From assembly GCA_031270145.1 (NCBI GenBank), contig JAISYD010000287.1, forward strand, positions 1 through 14,106: 14,106 nt of DNA, given 5' to 3'. A model generated the notes under the pieces. The model saw only the letters and a list, made by a program, of their open reading frames with translations. It did not search any database and was not told the origin of the DNA. Source of the DNA: Planctomycetota bacterium (lineage in GTDB: Bacteria > Planctomycetota > SZUA-567). Below, piece after piece: positions 1-6,447 of this stretch. How positions within the stretch are numbered: the first letter of the stretch is position 1; the number at the start of each line of letters is the position of its first letter. The translations under genes were made by a program, and so were the position numbers.

Positions 1-618
1 ATGCGGGAGATGTTTTTGTCCAAGGGCTTCAGCGACTACCTCGCCAAGCCGATTGAACCCGCAAAGCTGAACGCGCTCGTAAGCAAATGGATTCCAAGGA
101 ATAAACATCAGCCATCCAATGCTCCCGCATCCGGCGCTAGGCCGCAAACCGCAATGGAACGCCTGCGTTCCGTCGAGGGCTTGAATGTTAAGAAGGGAAT
201 CGTTATGTGTGGGGGAGTCGAGGCGCATTATAGAGACGTCCTCGCCCTATATTGCCAGGGCGCGAAAAAATCCCTGCCGATCCTGAGGGAAACGCTGGAA
301 AACATCGCCGCCGCAAAGAAGTCGGAAAAAGCGCATGCCGGCGCGTCCCCCCCGCCGTGGATGCAATCCTTTGTTATTCAGGTGCATGCGCTTAAAAGCG
401 CCTCCGCCTATATCGGCGCCGAAGCCTTGTCGAACGACGCCTTTCTCCTGGAACAAGCGGGCAGGGATGGCGATCTTGACCTGATAGAGACGCATCTGGA
501 GGCTTTTATCCAGCGTTTCTCCGAAACGATTGCCCAAATAAAGGAAATCCCGTCGGAGGCTGGGGGCAGGAACTCCGTCAGGTTTGAAGGCGTCTTGAAA
601 CGGCAAGGCGCGGGTTAA
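1..618 (+). CDS. Hybrid sensor kinase C-terminus (REC tail plus Hpt domain), partial
   Basis: This is the end of a phosphorelay protein whose start lies outside the window. Residues 1-32 match the last part of a receiver domain: a GFSDYLAKP segment carrying the conserved lysine-proline (K16-P17), followed by the final helix. A loose linker follows, then an Hpt domain from about residue 60 to 185. H129 in the HALKSAS motif is the expected phosphoryl-accepting histidine. No kinase core is visible, so the protein is either a hybrid histidine kinase cut by the window edge or a REC-Hpt protein. The first base happens to be an ATG, but it falls inside the REC fold and is not a credible start. The gene is followed by a 95-base gap and then dhaL, so it may sense a signal for the downstream sugar genes. 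That functional link is inference. Confidence 0.85.
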   Translation: MREMFLSKGFSDYLAKPIEPAKLNALVSKWIPRNKHQPSNAPASGARPQTAMERLRSVEGLNVKKGIVMCGGVEAHYRDVLALYCQGAKKSLPILRETLENIAAAKKSEKAHAGASPPPWMQSFVIQVHALKSASAYIGAEALSNDAFLLEQAGRDGDLDLIETHLEAFIQRFSETIAQIKEIPSEAGGRNSVRFEGVLKRQGAG

Positions 619-639
619 AACCTTTGGAATGCGGTTCCA

Positions 640-700
640 CGTCCTTTCGGGAAGCGGCGTCCGCTTACGGCGTCAAATTTCGACGCGGATTAAAATCTTG
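640..700 (+). promoter_or_regulatory. Putative dhaLK regulatory region with two inverted repeats
   Basis: The gap before dhaL holds two perfect inverted repeats. The first is AAGCGG/CCGCTT (652-657 and 661-666) with a 3-base loop. The second is GCGTC-N7-GACGC (670-674 and 682-686). A TAAAAT hexamer at 691-696 resembles a sigma70 -10 box, but no good -35 lies 16-18 bases upstream. These may be operator half-sites over a weak or activated promoter. No matching regulator can be named. Confidence 0.3.
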
Positions 701-713
701 CGAGGTGTTGCAT

Positions 714-1352
714 ATGGTACTGACAAAAGAATCCGTTTATTCCATGTTCCGTTTCGTGGCCCTGCTGTGGCGGGAAAATATCGCGCGTCTCAGCGAGATC
801 GATTCCCGTTTCGGGGATGGCGACCATGGCGTCACCATCGGCAAAATGGCGGATATGATTCTGTCGCGGCTGGACAAGCGGCGGGATGAAGGCGCGAAAG
901 CCTTTATTGAAAGCCTGGGCTCCGAGTGCCTGGAAATCGCCGGCGGCAGCGCCGGGCCGCTTTACGGCGTATTGTTGGAAGGACTTGCCGGGCCGCTTCC
1001 CGACGACAATGCGGCAATTGACGCCAGAACGCTGAGAGCGATGTTTTCCTCCTCCAGGAACGCGCTTTTCGAGATAACCAAGGCGCGGGTCGGGGACAAA
1101 ACCCTGATGGATGTCCTGATCCCCGCGACGGAGGCCGCGGAAAATGCGCTGGACGACGTTCCAGCCATCCTGCGGGCGGCCGCGACGGCCGCCCGCCAGG
1201 GACTCCGGGAGACCGAAAACCAAGTGTCGAAATTCGGCCGCGCCCGCAACTACGGGGAAAAAACCCTCGGAACCCCCGATGTGGGAGCGATAAGCACGGC
1301 GCTTCTGTTCGAAGGATTCCAGCGCGGCATTGAAGAGGAGAAGGCGCGATGA
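714..1352 (+). CDS. dhaL: Dihydroxyacetone kinase subunit DhaL
   Basis: This is the nucleotide-binding subunit of a DhaK/DhaL-type kinase, 212 residues long, which is normal for DhaL. The Mg-ADP/ATP site is clear: D30, D35 and D37 in DSRFGDGDHG fall at the same numbers as the E. coli ligands. A GGSAGPLYG loop, a GDKTLMD segment and a C-terminal TPDVGAISTALLFEG stretch also match the family. An upstream in-frame start at 624 exists, but ATG 714 has a GAGG site 8 bases ahead and starts at the family's usual N-terminus. The stop overlaps the dhaK start (ATGA), so the two subunits are translationally coupled. No DhaM phosphocarrier gene is in the window, so whether the phosphate donor is ATP or a PTS protein cannot be told. 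The substrate may be dihydroxyacetone or another ketose such as erythrulose. Confidence 0.9.
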   Translation: MVLTKESVYSMFRFVALLWRENIARLSEIDSRFGDGDHGVTIGKMADMILSRLDKRRDEGAKAFIESLGSECLEIAGGSAGPLYGVLLEGLAGPLPDDNAAIDARTLRAMFSSSRNALFEITKARVGDKTLMDVLIPATEAAENALDDVPAILRAAATAARQGLRETENQVSKFGRARNYGEKTLGTPDVGAISTALLFEGFQRGIEEEKAR

Positions 1353-2356
1353 AGATGAAGAAATTTATCAACTCCCCGGAAAAGCTGACAAAAGAACTGC
1401 TCGAAGGCTTTGCCGCCGCGCATCGCGACCTCGTGACGCTCAAACCCGGCAATATGGTGGTCAACAACCGGCTGGAAAAAGCCGATCGCGTCACCATCGT
1501 CACCCAGGGCGGAGCCGGTCATGAACCCGCGCTCTCCGGCTTTGTCGGAGAGGGGATGGTGGACATCAGCGTGGTCGGGGACATTTTCTCCGCTCCGGGA
1601 TCGAAAGCGTGCGTTGACGCCATCAAATTGGCGGACAGGGGCAAAGGCGTCCTGTTTGTCGTCTTGAACCACGCCGGCGACATGCTGGTTGGAGATCTGG
1701 TCATGAAGCAGGCGGCAAAGGAAGGGCTCCGGGTGGTCAGGCTGGTCACGCAAGAAGATGTTTCCAACGCTCCGCGCGAGAACGGCGGCGACCGCCGCGG
1801 GCTTGTGGGTTGCGTGCCGACTTTCAAGATCGCGGCGGCGGCGGCGGCCGAAGTCAAAAGCCTCGAAGAGGAGGCCGCCGTCGCGCGACGTTTCGCGGAC
1901 AACATGGCGACTTTGGCCGTAGCGGTGCGCGGAGCTACCCATCCATCCACGGGCATTATGCTGGACGATATGGGAGATGACGAGATGGAAGTCGGAATGG
2001 GCCAGCACGGCGAGGGCGGCGGCGGGCGGCAGCCCATGAAGAGCGCCGACGAGACCGCCGAAATCATGCTGAACATCCTGCTGGCCGATCTCTCGATCCG
2101 GGCGGAGGAAAAGGCGATGCTGATTTTGAATGGCGCGGGCGCGACCACCTTGATGGAACTCTTCATCATCTACCGCCGCTGCGAACAGCTCCTGAAAGCG
2201 AAGCGCGTCGAAATCACGGCGACTTACGTGGGGGAACTCCTTACGGTGCAGGAGCAGGCCGGGTTCCAGATGTTCCTGGCGAGGATGGATGACGAATTGC
2301 TCCGTTACTGGAATGCGCCCTGCAATACGCCCTACCTGAAAAAATTAGGCGTTTAA
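1349..2356 (+). CDS. dhaK: Dihydroxyacetone kinase subunit DhaK
   Basis: This is the ketose-binding subunit partnering the upstream DhaL, 335 residues (E. coli DhaK is 356). The signature GGAGHEPALSGFVGEGM lies at residues 54-70 and includes H58. D111 sits in the NHAGD segment. H220 in the MGQHGEGG segment is the histidine that forms the covalent hemiaminal with the substrate carbonyl. All three catalytic positions seen in characterised DhaK are kept, so activity is expected. The start overlaps the dhaL stop by four bases, with an AGGAGAAGG ribosome site at 1337-1344 inside dhaL. A terminator-like hairpin follows, so this probably ends the two-gene unit. The substrate pocket cannot be read from motifs alone; dihydroxyacetone, L- or D-erythrulose and related ketoses are all phosphorylated by members of this family. 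Confidence 0.9.
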   Translation: MKMKKFINSPEKLTKELLEGFAAAHRDLVTLKPGNMVVNNRLEKADRVTIVTQGGAGHEPALSGFVGEGMVDISVVGDIFSAPGSKACVDAIKLADRGKGVLFVVLNHAGDMLVGDLVMKQAAKEGLRVVRLVTQEDVSNAPRENGGDRRGLVGCVPTFKIAAAAAAEVKSLEEEAAVARRFADNMATLAVAVRGATHPSTGIMLDDMGDDEMEVGMGQHGEGGGGRQPMKSADETAEIMLNILLADLSIRAEEKAMLILNGAGATTLMELFIIYRRCEQLLKAKRVEITATYVGELLTVQEQAGFQMFLARMDDELLRYWNAPCNTPYLKKLGV

Positions 2357-2368
2357 ACGCTCAGGGGG

Positions 2369-2416
2369 AAAAGCGGGCGGCGACTGGAAGGCGTCTCCAC
2401 TTGTCCCCGCTTTTTT
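2369..2416 (+). terminator. Putative rho-independent terminator after dhaK
   Basis: AAAAGCGGG (2369-2377) pairs perfectly with CCCGCTTTT (2406-2414), and the right arm lies in a run of six T. The spacer of 28 bases is long, but it contains a small TGGA/TCCA hairpin of its own. The position between the dhaK stop and a strong promoter fits a unit boundary. The A-rich left arm could make it act in both directions. Confidence 0.45.
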
Positions 2417-2431
2417 GCCCGCCGAAAAAAC

Positions 2432-2459
2432 TTGACAATTTCGGGACAGGCGTTATGTT
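2432..2459 (+). promoter_or_regulatory. Sigma70-type promoter of the kinase/enolase/TRAP unit
   Basis: A perfect -35 TTGACA (2432-2437) is followed after 16 bases by TATGTT (2454-2459), which matches four of the six consensus -10 bases. Transcription would start near 2466, leaving a leader of about 37 bases before the kinase start at 2503. The in-frame ATG at 2455 lies inside the -10 box, which supports the later start. This is the best promoter seen in the window. Confidence 0.6.
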
Positions 2460-2502
2460 TGCCCTTGCGTTGCCTAAGCCGCCTGGCGGAACGGGGGATG
2501 GA

Positions 2503-3903
2503 ATGCCGGGAAAAATCAAAAACCGCGACGGGTTGCTGTCGCACGGGGATGTCGAATCCCGGCGCGTCGCGCTGGACATAACCGAAAAGGTCCTGCGGCG
2601 CCTGGATTCCCGGGAGCGCATCAAGAGCATCATGCGGCTGGACGGCGACATCCTGACCATTGGCGCGAAAAGCTGGGATCTGACCAAGAAAAAGCGGATT
2701 TACCTGTTGGGCGCCGGCAAGGCCTGCAACCACATGGCGATGGCGGTCGACGAGATCCTGGGCGACCGCCTGATCCGGGGCCTGGCCATCGTCAAGCTGA
2801 GCGAAGCCGCCGATTCCTTCCGCCGCACCGACGTCTATGTCGGGGGGCATCCCCTGCCCAACCAGGAGGGTTACCGGGCCTGCCTGGAAATGCTGAAAAT
2901 CGTCGATCAGGCCGGCCCCGGCGATCTTTTCATTGTGCTGATCAGCGGCGGCAGCTCGGCCCTGATGAGTTGCCCCATCGAGGGTATAAGCCTGGACGAG
3001 GAGATCGCCGTCACCGACGTCATGCTCAAGTCCGGCGCCGACATTTTCGAAATCAACGCCATCCGCCGCCATATTTCCCGCCTGAACGGCGGCATGCTGG
3101 CCAAGCGCGTCGAAGAGCGGGGGGCGGAGTTGATCGGCCTCGGGATCAGCGACGGCATCGGTTCCCCGGCCACCGGCGACATCGGCGTCCCCTACGCCAA
3201 GTACCGCGGCACCCCGATGGGACCGGACCAGACCACACTGGACGAGGCGAGGCGGGTCATCCGCGACTACGGAGTGGCCGACCGCCTGCCCAAACGGGTG
3301 GTGGAGTACCTGATGCGGGCCGGCCCGGAACGCGAGACCCCAAAGGCATTTCCAAACAACACCTATTACCTGATCAACACCATCCCGGATTCCTGCATTT
3401 ACGCCAAGGAAGTTTCCGAGGCCATGGGCGTCCCGGCCCTGATCCTCTCCTCCTTCCTCGAGGGCGAGAGCCGCGAGGTCGGCAAGGTTTTTGCATCCAT
3501 CGCCCGGGAAATCCAGGCCTACGCCAATCCATTGCCGGCCCCCTGCGTCATCCTGGCCTCGGGCGAGGCCACCACCGCCATCTCCGACAACTCCAGCATC
3601 AAGGGCCACGGCGGCCCCTCGCAGGAGGAAACCCTGGCCTTCGCCATCGCGGCCGGCAAAACCAGCGGCGCCTGTCTCCTGTCCATTGATTCGGAAGGCA
3701 CCGACGGCACCACGCCGGCGGCCGGCGGCCTGACCGATTCCCGGAGCCTCCAGGCGGCCCGGGCGGGCGGCGTCGATGTTTACCGCGCCCTGCGCGAGCA
3801 CGCCAGTCACGAGGCCCTGAACCGCATCGGCGACACGGTCCTCACCGGCAACACCGGGACCAACCTTTGCGATTTCAACCTCATGTATGTGCCGAAACCC
3901 TGA
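2503..3903 (+). CDS. gckA: Glycerate 2-kinase family protein (DUF4147/MOFRL)
   Basis: This is an ATP-dependent glycerate 2-kinase of the bacterial GckA/TtuD type, 466 residues. The N-terminal half has the LLGAGKA loop (69-74, K73 a likely catalytic lysine), HPLPN (116-120) and ISGGSSAL (147-154). The C-terminal MOFRL domain carries GTDGTTPAAGG and ends with the usual TGNTGTNLCDF-type segment. ATG 2503 has a GGGGGA site 5 bases upstream; longer in-frame starts at 2401 (TTG) and 2455 overlap the terminator and promoter. The family converts glycerate to 2-phosphoglycerate. The common KGG motif after the INxxR..H.S segment reads NGG here (195-197), so the substrate could be another aldonate. It is the first gene of the train, with the enolase paralogue starting 34 bases later. 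That pairing suggests the enolase-like protein acts on this kinase's product. Confidence 0.88.
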   Translation: MPGKIKNRDGLLSHGDVESRRVALDITEKVLRRLDSRERIKSIMRLDGDILTIGAKSWDLTKKKRIYLLGAGKACNHMAMAVDEILGDRLIRGLAIVKLSEAADSFRRTDVYVGGHPLPNQEGYRACLEMLKIVDQAGPGDLFIVLISGGSSALMSCPIEGISLDEEIAVTDVMLKSGADIFEINAIRRHISRLNGGMLAKRVEERGAELIGLGISDGIGSPATGDIGVPYAKYRGTPMGPDQTTLDEARRVIRDYGVADRLPKRVVEYLMRAGPERETPKAFPNNTYYLINTIPDSCIYAKEVSEAMGVPALILSSFLEGESREVGKVFASIAREIQAYANPLPAPCVILASGEATTAISDNSSIKGHGGPSQEETLAFAIAAGKTSGACLLSIDSEGTDGTTPAAGGLTDSRSLQAARAGGVDVYRALREHASHEALNRIGDTVLTGNTGTNLCDFNLMYVPKP

Positions 3904-3937
3904 CCCCGCCCGAAGGGAGATGAAGGGGATTCCCGCC

Positions 3938-5209
3938 ATGGCCAAGATAACGGAGGTGACCGCCCGCCAGCTTATCGACTGCAAGTGCCGGCCGTTGGTG
4001 GAGGTCGACGTCCTCACCGACGACGGCCATCTCGGCCGGGGCAGCGCGCCGACCGGCAGTTCGGTCGGGCGCTTCGAGGCGGCGGTGCTCCGCGACGGCG
4101 ATCCCGCCGAATACGGCGGCCTTGGAGTCCATAAGGCGGTCGAAAACGTCAAGCGGATCCTCGGCCCGGCCCTGATCGGCATGGATATCGGGGATCAGCG
4201 CGCCCTGGACGAGCGGATGATCGGGCTGGACGGTACGCCCGACAAGTCGCGCCTGGGCGGCAACGCCATTTACAGCGCCTCCATCGCCTGCCTGCGCGCC
4301 GCCGCCGCCTGCGCCGGCGTCCCGGTGTACCGGCATCTCAAGGGCGGTCCGGTGCGCAGCGTCCCCGTTCCCGCATTCAATATAGTGAACGGCGGCCGCT
4401 ACGGCGATGTGATCCTCGCCTTCAACGAATTCCTGGTGGTTCCCCACCGGGCGGCCGGCATTTGCGAGGCGGTGGAGATTGGCGTCAAGTGTTTGGCCGC
4501 CCTCGGGGACGTCCTCCGCCGGTACCTCAAGGCCGAGCCGATGGTCGGCCGCTCCTACGGCTGGGCCGCCCCGTCGGAGGATCCGGAGGTCGTGCTGGGC
4601 CTGATGCGGGACATGCTGGCGGAAAACGGTTGGCTCGACCAGGTCGCCTTCGCCCTGGACTGCGCCTCCAGCGAAATGTACGACGCCGCCAGCCGCACCT
4701 ATCTCCTCAAGGGGAAACGGGTCGACGCCACCGAGTTGATCGGCTTCGCCAAGAGGCTGAGCGAAAAATACCCCCTGGTGTTCATAGAGGATCTGCTGGA
4801 CGAGGAGGACTGGGACAATTATCCCGTTGCGTCCAGGGAGATAACCCGCTCCCTGATGATCGGGGACGACCTGACCGTCAGCAACCTGGCCCGCATCCGG
4901 CGGGCTTATGAAAGCGGGGCGGTACGGGGCTTCATCCTCAAGCCCAACCAGGTCGGCACCGTCACCGAGGCCCTCGACGCCCACGCCTACGCCCGGGAGC
5001 GGGGGATGCTGTCCATCCCGTCCGGCCGGGCGGGCGGGGTGGTGGACGACGTGGTCATGGATTTTTCTGTGGGGCTGGAGGTCCCGCTCCAGAAGAATGG
5101 CGCGCCCCGCTCGGGCGAAAGAATAGACAAGCTGAATTTCCTCATGCGGGCCGCCGATCTCAATGACGGTTGCCGGATGTGCGACATATCCGGCCTGGCG
5201 AGGTTCTAG
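3938..5209 (+). CDS. Divergent enolase paralogue with altered active site
   Basis: The protein has 423 residues and aligns with enolase end to end, from the AKITEVTARQLIDCKCRPLVE start to the KNGAPRSGERIDKLN segment. Numbering below uses ATG 3938, which has an AAGGGG site 9 bases upstream. Kept features are the S41-loop (PTGSSVG), E164 (yeast E168), metal ligands D241, E284 and D310, catalytic base K335 (yeast K345), R364 (yeast R374, phosphate) and K386 (yeast K396). Lost features are yeast H159 (Y155 here), H373 (G363 here), S375 (A365 here), and the DEGG motif with E211, which reads RSYG at 205-208. The proton-abstracting half of the site is therefore intact, while the half that handles the leaving hydroxyl is rebuilt. 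It is most likely a lyase or isomerase for a different 2-phospho acid, not the glycolytic enzyme. The substrate is unknown. Confidence 0.85.
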   Translation: MAKITEVTARQLIDCKCRPLVEVDVLTDDGHLGRGSAPTGSSVGRFEAAVLRDGDPAEYGGLGVHKAVENVKRILGPALIGMDIGDQRALDERMIGLDGTPDKSRLGGNAIYSASIACLRAAAACAGVPVYRHLKGGPVRSVPVPAFNIVNGGRYGDVILAFNEFLVVPHRAAGICEAVEIGVKCLAALGDVLRRYLKAEPMVGRSYGWAAPSEDPEVVLGLMRDMLAENGWLDQVAFALDCASSEMYDAASRTYLLKGKRVDATELIGFAKRLSEKYPLVFIEDLLDEEDWDNYPVASREITRSLMIGDDLTVSNLARIRRAYESGAVRGFILKPNQVGTVTEALDAHAYARERGMLSIPSGRAGGVVDDVVMDFSVGLEVPLQKNGAPRSGERIDKLNFLMRAADLNDGCRMCDISGLARF

Positions 5210-5238
5210 GCGGACGGAACTGGAACAGGAGATTGGAC

Positions 5239-6366
5239 ATGACCGGGAAAAAAACGGAGTTTCTGTATCTTTCGGAGCCTGACGTCATTGAGGCCGGGGT
5301 TCTGGACGTCAAGCGCTGCGTGGAGGTGGCGGAGGAGACTTTCGCCCTGTTGAGCGAGGGCGATTACCTCATGGGCGGCCCCAATCACAACAGCCACGGC
5401 ATGGGGATCATCTTCCCGAAGGAGACGAAATTCCCCAATATGCCGGTGGCCGGCCCGGATCGCCGCTTTTTCGCCATGCCGGCCTACCTGGGCGGGCGCT
5501 TCGACGTCTGCGGCGTCAAATGGTACGGTTCCAACCACGCCAACCAGGCGAAAGGGCTGCCCCGCTCCGTCCTCACCGTTCAATTGAACGACAAGGACAC
5601 CGGCGAGCCGCTGTCCCTGATGTCGGCCAACCTGTTGAGCGCCGCCCGCACCGGCGCGGTACCGGGGGTGGCCGCGCGCTATCTGGCGCGAAAGGGTGCG
5701 GCCGTAGCCTCCGCCATCGGTTGCGGCCCCATCAACGAATCCTGTCTCAAGTCCATCCATTCGCAACTCCCGGGGTTGAAAAAACTTTATTGTTTCGACG
5801 TGTTCGATGAAAAGGCCCGGGCCTTCGCCGACTGGGCCGGGAAGGAATTGGGCGTCGAGGGGGTGGCGGCCAAGTCGCTCGAGGAATGCGTGCGGGCCGG
5901 GGAGGTGATCACCGTTGCCGCCTCGCGCCTGAAGCCGCTGCTCCTTGACAGCGGCTGGATCCGGAAGGGGACCACCGTCCTCATGTCCGGCCCGGCCAAG
6001 GCCGACGACGCCTTTTGGACCAAGAGCCGCATTGTCTACGATCACGTTCCCCTGCACGAGACCTATGTGGAGGAGGCCATCGCCTCCGGCGACAAGGCGG
6101 GTTACTACGCCGGGGTCATCGGCGGCCCCATTTACACCCTGATCGACGCCGGCAAGATCCAGCCCCTGGCCCAATCGACCAGCCTTGGCGACATCGTGCG
6201 CGGCAAGGCCCCGAAACGCGAAAGCGACGACGAGAACATCGTCTTCGTGGCCTGCGGCATGCCGGTGTTCGACGTGTCGCTGGCCTTCGATCTCTGGCAG
6301 TCCGCCGCCAGGAAGGGCATTGGGACCAAGCTGCTCCTCTGGAACGAACCCCATATGCTTAAATAG
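5239..6366 (+). CDS. Ornithine cyclodeaminase/mu-crystallin family oxidoreductase
   Basis: This 375-residue NAD(P)-binding protein belongs to the OCD/mu-crystallin family. The Rossmann motif GCGPIN lies at 161-166. K94 in the VKWYGSNHANQ..GLP segment corresponds to the conserved active-site lysine, and R137 in ARTGA to the carboxylate-binding arginine. The N-terminal EFLYLSEPDVIEAG segment, the GGPNHNSHG motif and the IGTKLLLWNEP end resemble, from memory, the clade often labelled 'tyramine oxidase subunit B', a name that says little about chemistry. Family members include ornithine cyclodeaminase, ketimine and iminosuccinate reductases, and amino acid dehydrogenases. ATG 5239 has AGGAGA 6 bases upstream. 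It follows the enolase paralogue after 29 bases, so it probably acts on the same substrate, reducing or aminating a 2-oxo acid. That role is inference. Confidence 0.82.
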   Translation: MTGKKTEFLYLSEPDVIEAGVLDVKRCVEVAEETFALLSEGDYLMGGPNHNSHGMGIIFPKETKFPNMPVAGPDRRFFAMPAYLGGRFDVCGVKWYGSNHANQAKGLPRSVLTVQLNDKDTGEPLSLMSANLLSAARTGAVPGVAARYLARKGAAVASAIGCGPINESCLKSIHSQLPGLKKLYCFDVFDEKARAFADWAGKELGVEGVAAKSLEECVRAGEVITVAASRLKPLLLDSGWIRKGTTVLMSGPAKADDAFWTKSRIVYDHVPLHETYVEEAIASGDKAGYYAGVIGGPIYTLIDAGKIQPLAQSTSLGDIVRGKAPKRESDDENIVFVACGMPVFDVSLAFDLWQSAARKGIGTKLLLWNEPHMLK

Positions 6367-6398
6367 AACTCCTCCGGCGCTTGTGCGCGGAAGGCCGT

Positions 6399-6410
6399 AT
6401 AAACGTTTAT
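6399..6410. promoter_or_regulatory. 12-bp perfect palindrome, possible operator
   Basis: ATAAACGTTTAT is a perfect palindrome with a central CG, the form typical of LacI/GalR-family operators. It sits in the 81-base gap between the oxidoreductase and dctM, and a TATAAA element overlaps it. No LacI-type gene is in the window, and no second copy was noticed. It may control the transporter genes separately from the upstream enzymes. Confidence 0.35.
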
Positions 6411-6447
6411 CTTGCTTGCTGGAGCGCGGATCCGGGGGGGGGTCGGC

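Noticed and set aside
624..713. N-terminal extension of DhaL from an upstream in-frame start
   Set aside because: The added residues do not resemble DhaL, and ATG 714 has a better ribosome site and fits the family N-terminus.
2353..4182. 609-residue minus-strand open frame opposite the kinase and enolase paralogue
   Set aside because: It is antisense to two well-supported genes. It has no recognisable domain and shows low-complexity Gly/Ala/Asp composition typical of GC-rich shadow frames.
3938..5209. Housekeeping enolase (eno)
   Set aside because: The overall fold matches, but the catalytic H159, E211 and H373 equivalents are missing and the gene sits in a catabolic operon, so a plain eno label would mislead.
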